Positions 17,101 through 26,373 of a stretch of DNA of 64,000 nucleotides are shown piece after piece. This DNA comes from Vreelandella zhuhanensis (lineage in GTDB: Bacteria > Pseudomonadota > Gammaproteobacteria > Pseudomonadales > Halomonadaceae), in contig NZ_WTKP01000005.1 in NCBI RefSeq assembly GCF_009793355.1, forward strand, positions 62,001-126,000, written 5' to 3'. Each line of letters starts with the position of its first letter. Position 1 is the first letter of the stretch. A program made the position numbers and the translations under genes. A model generated the notes under the pieces. The model saw nothing but the letters and a program-made list of their open reading frames with translations, made no database searches and was not told the DNA's origin.

Positions 17101-18181
17101 ACTCAATCTGCTGGCCTACCAAGGCTGGATAGTCATCAAGCAGCCCTCCCTCATTGTTGAGTCGCACGTTGAGGGTGGCATTCAGCGGGTAGTCTTCACT
17201 CAGGATCGCGGACGTTTCCAGCGTGGCTTCGGCATCGGGCGTCACGACATTCAGGCGTTGCACTTCTATTTCATGGCGTCGTGCCACTGCGCTGAGCGCT
17301 AGATGCTCCACCGTATACGCCACGGCCCCTTCCACCTGGAAGTCATCGATACTGAGTTGTGGAATCTGGACTTCCAGGGGCAAGGTAACCTCGGGCAACG
17401 CCAGGCGGGCACGCTTTTCCAACGTATCTTCGACTTCTTGAAGAGGCGGTTCTTCAGCGACGCTTACCTCTTCAGGCTGATGCAGCGCGATAGCGGTATT
17501 GATGGCTTGGGCGTCAAGGGGCGTGTCGGTATTTTCCGTCAGCAACACGCCCGGGGATGGCGGCAAGTAAAGCCGGGGTTCGACGAGTTTGGTGGCTAGC
17601 AACTGAAGCTGGTTGGCTTCAGCGATGGCGCCGGAAGAAAAACGCTTCCAGTGAAAGCGCTTGCCATCCGCTAAATGCAACGCAATGTCTTCAAGCTCAA
17701 GGGAGCGCAGCTCGATGCGAAAGGGAAATTCAATGTCGGGAAGCACAATATTGCCAGTTTCTTCTTGAGGCGCTTCCTCAGCATCATCGGTGGGTAGCAA
17801 CCGTACATCCGCACCCTCTATATGCAACCGATCAATACACAGCCGCCCAGAAAGCAGGCAGTCGTCAGCCCACTTTAGTTCAAACCGGGACACATCCACC
17901 TGGGCACTGCCGGCTTCCAGAGAAAACCCTTCCAGCACTAGGTGGCTCAATAAATCCCCTTCATGGTGTTCCAGGTTATAAAACCCTCTTTGCTCACCTT
18001 GAGACAATAAAAAGCCCGTACCCCATGGAGATAATGCAAGGCCCGACAGAAGCATGACTAGTCCGATCAACCACAGCGGAAAAACAATGATCAGGCGTAA
18101 AAGGCTCCATCCAAATAACACCCAGCGACGCGACGGCGAGAGGGAGTGACGAGTCGTGGTGCTTTGTGAGGCTTGCGTCAA
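14129..18181 (-). CDS. tamB: TamB, inner-membrane anchored outer-membrane assembly/lipid transport protein
   Basis: This 1350-residue AsmA/TamB-family protein has an N-terminal transmembrane helix (about residues 24-50), then a very long periplasmic beta-groove of repeating strands, and the C-terminal TamB (DUF490) domain ending in LVYTFSRSGDPEILEQR. With TamA it forms a bridge across the periplasm, now thought to carry phospholipids and assist outer-membrane assembly. Translation starts at a TTG; CAGGAG sits eight bases upstream and no ATG is near. It follows tamA after 81 bp. Confidence 0.93.
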   Translation of the reverse strand: MTQASQSTTTRHSLSPSRRWVLFGWSLLRLIIVFPLWLIGLVMLLSGLALSPWGTGFLLSQGEQRGFYNLEHHEGDLLSHLVLEGFSLEAGSAQVDVSRFELKWADDCLLSGRLCIDRLHIEGADVRLLPTDDAEEAPQEETGNIVLPDIEFPFRIELRSLELEDIALHLADGKRFHWKRFSSGAIAEANQLQLLATKLVEPRLYLPPSPGVLLTENTDTPLDAQAINTAIALHQPEEVSVAEEPPLQEVEDTLEKRARLALPEVTLPLEVQIPQLSIDDFQVEGAVAYTVEHLALSAVARRHEIEVQRLNVVTPDAEATLETSAILSEDYPLNATLNVRLNNEGGLLDDYPALVGQQIELHLDGSLSALQVALNIRGALNATLRGEVDVLAPEMPFQLNIASERLQWPLQQDEATAESAPYVVENLVANLDGSLTDYRVGLSLVTEGPQVPRTRVALTGEGDLEHFRWTPLSLTLGEGSLVSHGRMDWLDTLQVQARLRLDQLDPSLFIEELEGRLNGDLELAFAQQDNDWTVSIPTLSIDGRLQDYPLSLQAALEADSDLRVQLERFDFAQGENRLQASGLVSEQQMDVDADIDLRQLESLHPELAGLLSGNVQAQGSLSQPNVMVDLRGSDLRFAENNLETLALEGRMQGVDDPDIDLQLDIQNLNAAGQRLEMLALSLQGRVSDHRLRLEAQGGPNAAFSRAQLALDGRFNQQAGRYQGDLNSLEVDAEIGDIRLNREVAVNYDLNTGQAQLSPFCLRRQQGGVLCLDQPLQASAEQGQASLTLRDVPMEMLEMGLPEGWQLEGDTTADVLATWGQGGAQWQADLRLISELAITALNDFGQPVSLPRTRLDTRVEATQTQARVEATLTLADAGEVGLDLTIDEPIGEGRLNGVISADDISLRPYRSLVVGMDVLEGNLGGEIQLSGTTTAPDLQGRLRLQGIQASGMDIPVEVEDGNIEVRLEGDRGDINGFLAAERGRLEITGDAYWPGGDEWRIGVDLSAVESPLLVVLPEFGRLEAAPDLRIRVTSDLLQVRGNVDIPWARLEVGDIPASAISPSQDEIIITQRDEREAELAAERAAAAATRNEGPDTSEELAQTGIMVDVLITLSLGPDMMISAYGLESGLSGTLEVRQEGGALQLFGDVNLVDGRFKAFGQDLLIRRGTLLFSGPPDLPILDFEAIRNPDTTQDDVIAGLRVSGSAEEPNVSIFSEPAMNETRALSYLLRGRPPEGDGGSVEGALVTGLIGMSLGRTGSAIGSIGESFGVDDLTLETTGAGEESQIAVSGQLTDDLSISYGVGIFSPIAELTLRYTLWRNLYVQVVSGANQAVDLVYTFSRSGDPEILEQR

Positions 18182-18262
18182 CAGAGAGTCTCCTGGGTTC
18201 TGTATGAGAAATCGGTGAGGAAAGTCGGCCAGAGCGAGCGCATGCAGTACCTGACATCAGCG

Positions 18263-20113
18263 CTAGAATTCCGGCCCGATGGAAAAGTGCAGCCGCCAAT
18301 CATCTTCATGATCGAAAGGATGGGCGACATCAAGCCGAATAGGCCCGACCGGAGAGACCCAGCGTACACCGAGACCCGCGCCTGTATTAAGTGAATCAGG
18401 CGTCCAGTCATCAAAGGCATCGCCAGCATCGACAAAGCCTGCACCCCACCAGTCACCGGTAACACGACGCTGATATTCGACACTAGCGGTGAGTTTTTGT
18501 TGCCCACCACGCAGGCGGCCTTCCTCATTGACAGGAGATAAACTTTCAAATGAATAACCGCGCACACTGCGGTCACCACCCGCGAAAAAACGCAGTGACG
18601 GCGGTAATTGATCAAAATCATCGGTGGCAATGGCACCAAGGCTTGCACGCCCGACAAATCGGTTGTCGTTCCCCAGCATCCGTATCCATTGAGTATCGGC
18701 GGTCAGACGGCCAAATTGAGCATCGGAACCCCAGGCTGTATCCGAGTATTCCAGTGATAACTGCTGGCGATCACCCCAACTGGGGAAACGCTGATTGCGT
18801 GTACGTGTACGCGACCATTGGATGCCGGGATAAAAAATCCAGACCTGATCTGCTTCTCCACCTTGGGTAAAGTCTTCGAAGGTGGCACGGAAATACAGGG
18901 TCTGTACCCAGCGGTTTTCGAATTCCCACCGCCGCGCTACTTCCACGGTGCTTTCCAAGGTGCGGGTGTCATTGTCATCTTCATGACGAATACCATACTG
19001 CAAACGGTAATTGTCGCGTACTGGATCTTCCAAGGGAATATTGTAGGTGCCGGTAAAACGTTGCTCCGGCGCGGAAATGTAGAGTTCATGATCAAGGCTA
19101 TGGCCTAACCGATTGATCCAGGGTTGTCTCCAACCGAGGCCTAGCCGGGGCCCCACATCCGTGGCATAGCCGATGCCCACTTCAAACTGATGGCGATCGG
19201 CAGGTTCGACGGTGACATCCAGAGGCAAGCGATTATCTTTCGGTTGGTACAAGGTCATGGCACTGGTGAGCGCTACCATACTCAGCCGTGGCCGTCGCTC
19301 CATCTCGCCGGTCGCCTCAATAAACCAGGGGTCGGGGTCAGGCTCGAAGACAAGCAGTTCCTGTGCCGTTTGTAGTCTGGGCCGGACCATGACCGATTCA
19401 AACCAGCCGGTTTGCGCTAACCGTTGGTTATAGCGTGCCAACGCCTGAGCTTCATAGGGCTCTCCCGTGGTAAATGGCTGCATTCGCTGCAGTCTTTCCG
19501 GTTCGATATGGCTGCCAATAATACGTACATTGCCGAATTGGTAGCGCGAACCGCTATCAAAGTCCATGTACAGGCGGGCACTTTGCTCGAAGGGGCGCAC
19601 TTCCATACGGCGGTCGGTGAACTCCCAATCGAAATAGCCACGCTCCAGTGCCAAGCCGGATAACTGATTACGCAGCCGATCCCAGGGCGAATGAAAAAGA
19701 GGATCGCCTACCTCGAGCGGGAACTCATCGACAGCTTCGTTGAAGGGCGGGTCATCGGCGGCTTCACCCCGTAAATTGATATCCAATACTTCGATGGTCA
19801 CCCTGGGGCCTGAAGTAATATCGACCTGAACGCGTTCTTCTTCCAGCTGTTCGATGGCGATTTGCGGCTCGTAATACCCGTATACTCGCATGGCTTCACG
19901 GACACGGCGCTGAATCTCGCCTTTCAGCCGGGCCGCGGTATATTGCTCCGCATCCAAGTCACTGAGATACAGCCGCACATTTTTTTTCACGTCGCCTTCG
20001 ACGCCTTCAATCCGAGCATTCAGCGCCCATACCGGAAGGCTTATCAGGACGGCACTTATCAGTAGAAGGAAGGCTTTCCCCCAACGTGATAATCGCTGAC
20101 GTTGTGTTGGCAT
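18263..20113 (-). CDS. tamA: TamA, Omp85-family outer-membrane protein
   Basis: This protein has about 616 residues, with a signal peptide (LLLISAVLISLPVWALNA), three POTRA-like domains (to about residue 260) and a 16-strand Omp85 barrel containing GGDRSVRGY and ending IGPEF with the C-terminal phenylalanine needed for outer-membrane insertion. The start at 20113 was taken because it gives a normal signal peptide; a TTG 15 codons upstream is an alternative. It is followed by tamB and preceded after about 50 bp by a coiled-coil membrane protein. Confidence 0.93.
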   Translation of the reverse strand: MPTQRQRLSRWGKAFLLLISAVLISLPVWALNARIEGVEGDVKKNVRLYLSDLDAEQYTAARLKGEIQRRVREAMRVYGYYEPQIAIEQLEEERVQVDITSGPRVTIEVLDINLRGEAADDPPFNEAVDEFPLEVGDPLFHSPWDRLRNQLSGLALERGYFDWEFTDRRMEVRPFEQSARLYMDFDSGSRYQFGNVRIIGSHIEPERLQRMQPFTTGEPYEAQALARYNQRLAQTGWFESVMVRPRLQTAQELLVFEPDPDPWFIEATGEMERRPRLSMVALTSAMTLYQPKDNRLPLDVTVEPADRHQFEVGIGYATDVGPRLGLGWRQPWINRLGHSLDHELYISAPEQRFTGTYNIPLEDPVRDNYRLQYGIRHEDDNDTRTLESTVEVARRWEFENRWVQTLYFRATFEDFTQGGEADQVWIFYPGIQWSRTRTRNQRFPSWGDRQQLSLEYSDTAWGSDAQFGRLTADTQWIRMLGNDNRFVGRASLGAIATDDFDQLPPSLRFFAGGDRSVRGYSFESLSPVNEEGRLRGGQQKLTASVEYQRRVTGDWWGAGFVDAGDAFDDWTPDSLNTGAGLGVRWVSPVGPIRLDVAHPFDHEDDWRLHFSIGPEF

Positions 20114-20164
20114 AGTGTCATTTTCCCGAAGCAAGGATTGAAGCCTATCTCTAAACAAGCTAGC

Positions 20165-20962
20165 TCAACGTAGCATTTCCAGTTGAGCGCTAAAGGCCAG
20201 CTGTGCCTGCCGCACCTGCCGTACTTCGGATTCCAGCGCATCGATGCGTTGCTCCAGCTCTTCATCCAAGCCGGTATCCATTTCAGCTAACGCCTGGTCG
20301 AGTTCATCCAGACGTTGCGTCATGTCCTCTTCGAGCGCTGTTTGCCTTCTCGTCAACGACTCCTGCAGGGCAGCCATTTCTTCTTCGATGAGCTGAGATC
20401 GGCTTTCCAGCAACTGCTCCAGGTGCGTCACCTCCTCCATCAAGCTTTGTCTGCCTTCGATACCTGCACGTTCGAGCGCATCGAGTGATACATGGATGGC
20501 TGCCAGCTGGCTATCCCGTACCTGGGCATTCTCACGTAAACGCTCGACCTGCTGGTCTAGCGTATCCAGTGATTCGGTCGATACCCGCTCATCGTTGTCG
20601 GTCAGAAACCCATACAGCTCCTGACGAGTACTCGATATCGTCTGAGCCAACTGTTCCTGTTCTTGGAATAGCGTAACCACTTGGGCCTGAAGAAAGCTCA
20701 AGGTGTCCTCGATATCTGCATCGCCCGAATCAAGTCGGGCATGCATGTTGGAAACCTCTCCACTCAAGCGGTTCATTTCCTGTAACAAACGCTCCCGCTC
20801 ATACCACGCCACCGCTCCCGCACCGGCTACCGCCACCAGCAGCAGACATATCATCAGCCATATTGGCCATAAGCTCGGACCACGGCGAGGCCGTAGATGC
20901 CGACCTGTCAGACTTTGATCCACATCCGGAACGATACGCGATGACGTAGCTGAGTCGGACAT
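20165..20962 (-). CDS. Single-pass membrane protein with long periplasmic coiled coil
   Basis: This is a 265-residue protein I do not recognise as a named gene. Residues 1-30 are cytoplasmic and basic, about 31-53 form one transmembrane helix (LWPIWLMICLLLVAVAGAGA), and the rest is nearly all heptad-like coiled coil rich in L, E and Q with no cysteine. It lies between the UDP-glucose dehydrogenase homologue (15-bp gap) and tamA on the same strand, so it is probably cotranscribed with envelope genes. It could be a scaffold or spacer in the periplasm; that is a guess from shape and context only. Confidence 0.75.
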   Translation of the reverse strand: MSDSATSSRIVPDVDQSLTGRHLRPRRGPSLWPIWLMICLLLVAVAGAGAVAWYERERLLQEMNRLSGEVSNMHARLDSGDADIEDTLSFLQAQVVTLFQEQEQLAQTISSTRQELYGFLTDNDERVSTESLDTLDQQVERLRENAQVRDSQLAAIHVSLDALERAGIEGRQSLMEEVTHLEQLLESRSQLIEEEMAALQESLTRRQTALEEDMTQRLDELDQALAEMDTGLDEELEQRIDALESEVRQVRQAQLAFSAQLEMLR

Positions 20963-20977
20963 TATGCTTCCTCAAGG

Positions 20978-22267
20978 TTAAGACGGGTCGGCACGACGCC
21001 CAATGCCGCGGTAATGTAAGCCACAGCCAGCCACAAAGCTCGGATCGTAGATATTACGCCCATCCAGAAGGAGGTTTTCCTTGAGCAAGCCGGCTAACCG
21101 GGCCCAATCCGGGTTCCAGTAAAGCTTCCATTCGGTGACCAGCATTAATGCATCCGCACCTTCACATGCCTGATAAGGGTCCTCACTAAAGGTGAGCAGG
21201 TCATCCCGCTGACCTACTTCTTCAAGCAATGCGGGAATAGCCGCCGGGTCATGCAGCCGTACGTTAACCCCTTGCGCCCAGAGCGCTTTCAGCAAAGTCA
21301 GCACCGGCGCATGCTCGATGCGTGCGGTACCCGGTTTAAAGGCCGCTCCCCAGATGGCGACGGTACGACCGTTCAGATCACCCTGGAAATGCGCCCACAA
21401 TTTGCGGAATAGGGTTTCCTTTTTCTTTTCATTGATATCCAGTACTTGCTTGAGCAGTTCGGAATAGCGCCCGCTGGACGACTGAACGTCGGCGAGGCGC
21501 ATCAGGTCACGCGAAAAATTGGGCCCGCCGAAACCACAGCCGGGATAGAGGTATTCAAACCCGATACGGGTATCCGCCCCCATGCCTTGGCGAACGTATT
21601 CGACATCCACCCCCAATGTATCAGCCAGGCCGGCTACTTCGTTCATATAGCTGATACGTGTCGCCAGCATGCCGTTGATTGCCAACTTGGTCAGTTCCGC
21701 AGCACGGCGCGGCATGCGCTGGAACACTTCACTGCGCCGGTTGAAGGCACGCAGAAGCTCGCGCACCGTGCTTTCTCCGGTGGCCTCGTCGCAACCTAAC
21801 AGCCAGCGGTTAGGACGCGTAAACATATCCCAGGCACGGCCTTCTTCCAGCATATCTGGCAATGCAACACTGTAATGGGTATTTGTCCCTACCAGAGATG
21901 CCAAGCGCTCGGTTTCTCCTACCGGAAAGGTGGAGTTGTTCACCAACACCAGTCCCCCCGGATGGTTGCGCTCCACTTCATGGACCAAGCTGTCTGCGGC
22001 ATTGCGTTGGGAGGGGGATAACGACAGCCAGAGTACGTCCGGCACCGCGGCCGGGCCAACGTCGCTACAAATTTCCAGGGTGCCGTCGTGACAGCTCCGG
22101 TGGATTTGGTCCAGAAGGTGCGGTTCACGCTTTAGCCAGTCAACTTCCCGCAAGTTGGTCCATGGCATATCGGCATGAGGTAGCCATTGCACCTGGTGAC
22201 CCACCCAGGAAAGCGCGGCGGCGGCAGTGGCGGCGGTAAGTTCGCTTCCATGAATCAAAACCCGCAT
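20978..22267 (-). CDS. UDP-glucose/GDP-mannose dehydrogenase homologue lacking the catalytic cysteine
   Basis: This 429-residue protein has the three-domain nucleotide-sugar dehydrogenase layout: N-terminal NAD domain, middle helix AELTKLAINGMLATRISYMNE (K194 and N198 retained) and a C-terminal domain with IWGAAFKPGTARIEHAP. UDP-glucose 6-dehydrogenase oxidises UDP-glucose to UDP-glucuronate through a cysteine in GFGGSCFPKD. Here the same place reads GFGGPNFSRD, so the cysteine is N250. The dinucleotide motif is also altered (IHGSELTAA in place of G-x-G-x-x-G). The reading frame is intact. It follows galU by 3 bp, so it is an expressed member of a UDP-glucose pair, but probably not a standard dehydrogenase. 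Confidence 0.8.
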   Translation of the reverse strand: MRVLIHGSELTAATAAAALSWVGHQVQWLPHADMPWTNLREVDWLKREPHLLDQIHRSCHDGTLEICSDVGPAAVPDVLWLSLSPSQRNAADSLVHEVERNHPGGLVLVNNSTFPVGETERLASLVGTNTHYSVALPDMLEEGRAWDMFTRPNRWLLGCDEATGESTVRELLRAFNRRSEVFQRMPRRAAELTKLAINGMLATRISYMNEVAGLADTLGVDVEYVRQGMGADTRIGFEYLYPGCGFGGPNFSRDLMRLADVQSSSGRYSELLKQVLDINEKKKETLFRKLWAHFQGDLNGRTVAIWGAAFKPGTARIEHAPVLTLLKALWAQGVNVRLHDPAAIPALLEEVGQRDDLLTFSEDPYQACEGADALMLVTEWKLYWNPDWARLAGLLKENLLLDGRNIYDPSFVAGCGLHYRGIGRRADPS

Positions 22268-22270
22268 CGA

Positions 22271-23161
22271 TCATTCTCCCTGATGATAGCGTGCCAGCAA
22301 TTCTTTGAACCCGTCGCCGAGCTGGGGGTGAGCACGTCCGTAAGCCATGATGGCTTCCAGATACCCCAAGGGATGTCCGCAATCGTAGGTTTTGCCTACC
22401 ATGCGATAGGCCTGTACCCCTTGATGGCTACGCAGGGTTTCCAGTGCGTCAGTCAATTGTATTTCGCCACCCGCGCCCGGTGGAGTGTCTGCCAATAGCG
22501 CAAAGATACTCCCAGGCAATGCATAGCGGCCGATTACCGCGAGATTGGAAGGTGCCTGGTCGCGGCCGGGTTTTTCCACCATTCCTTTCAAAGGACCGGA
22601 TTGACCCGGTGAAGGAATCTTGTCGACAGGTTCGACGATGCCATATTTTTCCACCTGCTCCCAAGGCACTTCCTCGACCATCAGCTGAGCACTGCCGGTG
22701 GCATCAAAGGCTTCCAGCATACCGGCCAGATCCGCACCTGTACGGGAATTATTGTTTACCAGCACATCCGGCAACAAGACGGTAAAAGGTTCGTCGTCGC
22801 CGATGATCGGGCGCGCACAGAGCACCGCATGCCCTAGGCCCAAAGGTTCACCTTGGCGAATGCTGATAATATTGACGTCATCCGGCACGATCGAGCGCAG
22901 TGAAGAGAGTAATTCATGCTTGCCTTTTTGTTCGAGGCTCGCCTCCAGCTCCACATGTGTATCGAAGTGATTCTCGATAGCGGCTTTACTTGAGTGAGTC
23001 ACTAATATGATGTCGCGGATACCTGCTGCTACCGCTTCTTCCACCACATATTGAATCACAGGCCTATCGACAATCGTGATCATTTCCTTGGGAATGGCTT
23101 TGGAGGCAGGCAAACAACGAGTACCTAAGCCCGCCACGGGAAGTACAGCCTTACGAATCAT
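22271..23161 (-). CDS. galU: UTP--glucose-1-phosphate uridylyltransferase GalU
   Basis: This 296-residue enzyme makes UDP-glucose from UTP and glucose-1-phosphate. It begins [27 protein letters not shown] with the nucleotide-binding glycine loop, and continues with [10 protein letters not shown] and VEKP (catalytic region). The product feeds glycans and trehalose-type solutes. It is cotranscribed with the downstream dehydrogenase homologue and diverges from ubiG across about 125 bp. Confidence 0.95.
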   Translation of the reverse strand: MIRKAVLPVAGLGTRCLPASKAIPKEMITIVDRPVIQYVVEEAVAAGIRDIILVTHSSKAAIENHFDTHVELEASLEQKGKHELLSSLRSIVPDDVNIISIRQGEPLGLGHAVLCARPIIGDDEPFTVLLPDVLVNNNSRTGADLAGMLEAFDATGSAQLMVEEVPWEQVEKYGIVEPVDKIPSPGQSGPLKGMVEKPGRDQAPSNLAVIGRYALPGSIFALLADTPPGAGGEIQLTDALETLRSHQGVQAYRMVGKTYDCGHPLGYLEAIMAYGRAHPQLGDGFKELLARYHQGE

Positions 23162-23287
23162 ATGGATGTCCTTTTCATCAAATTGCGCGTTCCGCCTCAG
23201 GAGTGGTTAGAATGCCATGATACTGAAGGCGCTGAGGGATGCCACCTTGCTCCTTGCGCTGACTCTCACCGACCATGGAGCCTTGCC

Positions 23288-24040
23288 ATGCAAGCGATAC
23301 CTCAGGATAGCACTGCTGCGCCCCATTCCGATAACGTGGATGCAGCGGAAATCGCCAAATTCGAAGCCTTAGCCAGCCGCTGGTGGGACCCAGACAGCGA
23401 ATTCAAGCCACTGCACGACATCAACCCCTTGCGCCTTGATTTCATTGACGCTCGTGCCGGGCTCGCGGGGAAAAGGGTGTTGGATGTCGGCTGTGGTGGA
23501 GGCATTCTCAGTGAGTCCATGGCTCACCGCGGGGCGGAGGTCACCGGAATAGATCTAGGTGAAGCCCCCCTTGCTGTAGCACGGCTGCATGCCCAGGCCA
23601 GCAGCGTGACGATCGACTATCAATGCATCAGTGTCGAAACATTGGCTACTCAGCAACCGGGTGAATTCGATGTCGTCACCTGTATGGAAATGCTGGAGCA
23701 CGTTCCCGATCCCAGCTCCGTGATTCGTGCCTGCAGCACCTTGGTGCGCCCGGGCGGCTTCGTGTTTTTCTCGACACTCAACCGCACACCCAAGTCGTAT
23801 GCGTTTGCCATTCTGGGCGCAGAATACGTGCTCCGGCTATTACCCCGGGGAACCCACGATTACGCCAAGTTCATTCGTCCTTCTGAAATGGCGACCTGGA
23901 GTCGGGAAAGTGGTCTGGAAGTACGTGAACAAAGTGGCATGACCTACAATCCGCTGACCCGCCGATACCGCCTGGAAGCCAATGATGTTTCGGTCAATTA
24001 TTTGATGTATTGCCGCAAGGTGGGGGAACAGGCTGCATGA
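23288..24040 (+). CDS. ubiG: Ubiquinone biosynthesis O-methyltransferase UbiG
   Basis: This protein of 250 residues performs both O-methylations in ubiquinone synthesis. The start at 23288 has GGAG upstream and gives the family N-terminus ([19 protein letters not shown]); the ORF runs 42 codons further upstream into the galU promoter region without support. The SAM-binding motif is [13 protein letters not shown], followed by EMLEHVPDP and [11 protein letters not shown]. Its stop overlaps the mupP start as ATGA. Confidence 0.95.
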   Translation: MQAIPQDSTAAPHSDNVDAAEIAKFEALASRWWDPDSEFKPLHDINPLRLDFIDARAGLAGKRVLDVGCGGGILSESMAHRGAEVTGIDLGEAPLAVARLHAQASSVTIDYQCISVETLATQQPGEFDVVTCMEMLEHVPDPSSVIRACSTLVRPGGFVFFSTLNRTPKSYAFAILGAEYVLRLLPRGTHDYAKFIRPSEMATWSRESGLEVREQSGMTYNPLTRRYRLEANDVSVNYLMYCRKVGEQAA

Positions 24041-24720
24041 GTACCGCGCCCTTGCCGCAAGCCGTATTATTTGATCTTGACGGCACGCTGGTGGATACCG
24101 CCCCGGATCTAGCCAATGCCACCAATATGCTGCGAAGGCATCACGGCCTTGAGGCCTTGCCGTTCGACGTGATTCGCGGCCAGGTATCCAATGGAGGCAG
24201 CGCCTTGGTTACCTTGGCGCTGGCATTGGAAATAGATGCACCGGGGCATCAAGAGGCGCGTGATTTTCTTTTGCAAGCTTATGATCAGGCGGTAGCCACC
24301 CATAGCCGGGTGTTTACCCCATTGGATCGCTGGCTGAAAAATTGGCAAGCAGCTGGGCTGCCCTGGGGAATCGTGACCAACAAACCCCGGCGCTTCACGG
24401 TAGCCTTGCTCGACGCGCTGGCCTTATACCCGCACGCACTTTTATGTGCCGATGATCTGCCGGTGAAAAAGCCTGCACCACAACCCCTCTGGGCGGCAGC
24501 CGAGCAGCTGGGTGTCTCTCCTGGCAACTGTTGGTATGTAGGAGATCACCTGCGCGATATCCAGGCGGCACGCGCCGCCGGAATGACCGCGGTGGCGGTA
24601 GGTTATGGCTATATCGCCGAAGGGGAAGACTACCGCCGCTGGCCGGCCGACTTATGGTTCGATGGTTGTGAAGCGCTGGTTGAAGCCCTTGAGCCGATCA
24701 TCAAGCGACACCCGGCCTGA
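24037..24720 (+). CDS. mupP: N-acetylmuramic acid 6-phosphate phosphatase MupP (HAD family)
   Basis: This 227-residue HAD phosphatase has the nucleophile D13 and acid D15 in [12 protein letters not shown] in VTNKP, K in KKPAP and the acidic pair in YVGDHLRDI. It resembles phosphoglycolate phosphatase Gph, but its place directly after ubiG and next to a yciK-type gene matches mupP of Pseudomonas, which acts in peptidoglycan sugar recycling. The start was chosen for the ATGA overlap with ubiG. The Gph alternative cannot be excluded by sequence alone. Confidence 0.8.
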   Translation: MSTAPLPQAVLFDLDGTLVDTAPDLANATNMLRRHHGLEALPFDVIRGQVSNGGSALVTLALALEIDAPGHQEARDFLLQAYDQAVATHSRVFTPLDRWLKNWQAAGLPWGIVTNKPRRFTVALLDALALYPHALLCADDLPVKKPAPQPLWAAAEQLGVSPGNCWYVGDHLRDIQAARAAGMTAVAVGYGYIAEGEDYRRWPADLWFDGCEALVEALEPIIKRHPA

Positions 24721-24733
24721 AGGGCTGCTGGGA

Positions 24734-25492
24734 TCAACGCGCTGGCTGGGCGTCGATTTTCTCGCCGTTGGTGCCCTGGCTGTCCGGACCCATCAGCCAG
24801 AGATAGGTGGGCATGATCTCGTCTGGGGTGCGCAAGGTAGCAACGTCTTCGCCAGGGAAGGCACTACGCCGCATTTGGGTCCGGGTTGCGCCGGGGTTGA
24901 GACTGTTGATCCGGATGTTGGCCTGGTTTTCAAGCTCGTCGGCCAGCACTTCCATGAACCCTTCTGTGGCGAACTTGGAGACCGCATAGGCACCCCAATA
25001 GGCTCGCCCTTTGCGCCCGACGCCTGACGAGGTAAAGATCACCGAGGCATCCTTGGAGGCTTGGAGCAGTGGCAGCAATGCCTGGGTCATCCAGATAGGT
25101 CCGTTGATATTGACCTGCATGACTTGCTCCCAGAGCTCGGGATTATACTGCTCAAAGGGCGTGATTCTGCCCAGTATGCCGGCGTTGTGAAGAATGCCAT
25201 CCAGCCGGCCGAATTCCTTGTCCAAGGTTTCTGCCATGTCATGAAAATCTTTCAGCGTAGCGCCTTCCAGGTTCAGTGGAAAAATAGCCGGTTGGGGACC
25301 GCCCTGGTTTTCTATTTCGTCATACACGCTTTCAAGTTTGGCGATGGTGCGCCCTAACAGAATCACGGTAGCCCCATGGCGAGCATAATGTAATGCGGCA
25401 GCACGTCCGATACCGTCACCTGCGCCGGTCACCAGTATCACCCGATTTTCCAGAATATTCGGTGCGGCCTGATAGTCGATCTTGCAAATCAT
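24734..25492 (-). CDS. yciK: YciK family short-chain oxidoreductase
   Basis: This 252-residue SDR protein shows the cofactor motif VTGAGDGIGRAAA, NAG in LHNAGILG, and the catalytic S-Y-x3-K as TSSGVGRKGRAYWGAYAVSKFA. It matches the YciK subgroup, whose substrate is unknown. It faces mupP with 13 bp between stop codons; in Pseudomonas the homologue runs in the same direction as ubiG-mupP, so the gene appears inverted here. Confidence 0.88.
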   Translation of the reverse strand: MICKIDYQAAPNILENRVILVTGAGDGIGRAAALHYARHGATVILLGRTIAKLESVYDEIENQGGPQPAIFPLNLEGATLKDFHDMAETLDKEFGRLDGILHNAGILGRITPFEQYNPELWEQVMQVNINGPIWMTQALLPLLQASKDASVIFTSSGVGRKGRAYWGAYAVSKFATEGFMEVLADELENQANIRINSLNPGATRTQMRRSAFPGEDVATLRTPDEIMPTYLWLMGPDSQGTNGEKIDAQPAR

Positions 25493-25561
25493 AGTGATTC
25501 CTTGAAAGCGATGTCCTTGAAAACACAGGCCTTGAGATAAAGAAGCAGCAAAGCCAGCCTG

Positions 25562-26362
25562 TTAATCATTGCCTTGACGCAAGAAGTCATTGGCAAGCCC
25601 GGCCGCACTGCTTTGTGGGTAATCATCGCGAACTTTTTCCAGCAGCTCACGGCTCGCCTCCGGCTCCCCTTGGCGCGCTTTTACCAACCCCAGTTTATAA
25701 AGTGCATCCGGTAGTTTACTGCTGGCGCTGTAATCAGTGATCACACGGTTGAATGCTTGATCAGCTGCGTCCAGATCACCTTCGGCGGCATGCAGTTCCC
25801 CTAGCCAATAATACCCGTTGGCGGTCAGGGCGGTATCCGGATAGCTCTCGACAAAGGCATCGAATGCCTGGATGGCATCATCAAAACGACGTGCCTGTAC
25901 GTGAGCAAAAGCGGCTTGATAGTCACCTTGTGCTTCGGCGCTGGCGCCACTCACTGAAGGCGTACTTGTCACTTTTTCGGCAGCTTCGGGCTCTACCTCA
26001 GGGGTGACTTCTTCAAGCTGGGTTGGCCCACTGCTCATCAGCCGGTCTTCAATGTCCAGGTACTGCTGTTGTGACTGGCGACGCAACTGCTCCAATTGAT
26101 GGCGCAGCTCTTCGATTTGTCCACGCAATTGCTGGATTTCTTGCTGGTGCTCTTCTACCTGGTTGAACAGCACCAGATTGCCTGAGGAAGCTTGATTGGT
26201 TTGTGCGTGTTGATAGAAGTTGCTGCTGCCGCCCTGTTGCGAGGAAAGGTCTTCCACCACGGGGCGCTGCGCTTGGGCGTGCAAAGGCAATACGGATAGC
26301 GGGAGCACTAAGGCTCCCGCGCCGCACAGCCTCACAAGACAATACTTGAGACTGTGATTCAT
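25562..26362 (-). CDS. cpoB: CpoB (YbgF), cell division coordinator of the Tol-Pal system
   Basis: This 266-residue periplasmic protein has a signal peptide ending near HAQAQ, a trimerising coiled coil (about residues 65-110, EEHQQEIQQLRGQIEELRHQLEQ) and a C-terminal TPR domain (from about 145: YQAAFAHVQARRFDDAIQAF). CpoB links outer-membrane constriction by Tol-Pal with septal peptidoglycan synthesis. It is the last gene of the tol-pal series, 11 bp after pal. Confidence 0.93.
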   Translation of the reverse strand: MNHSLKYCLVRLCGAGALVLPLSVLPLHAQAQRPVVEDLSSQQGGSSNFYQHAQTNQASSGNLVLFNQVEEHQQEIQQLRGQIEELRHQLEQLRRQSQQQYLDIEDRLMSSGPTQLEEVTPEVEPEAAEKVTSTPSVSGASAEAQGDYQAAFAHVQARRFDDAIQAFDAFVESYPDTALTANGYYWLGELHAAEGDLDAADQAFNRVITDYSASSKLPDALYKLGLVKARQGEPEASRELLEKVRDDYPQSSAAGLANDFLRQGND

Positions 26363-26373
26363 GAAGATCTTCC

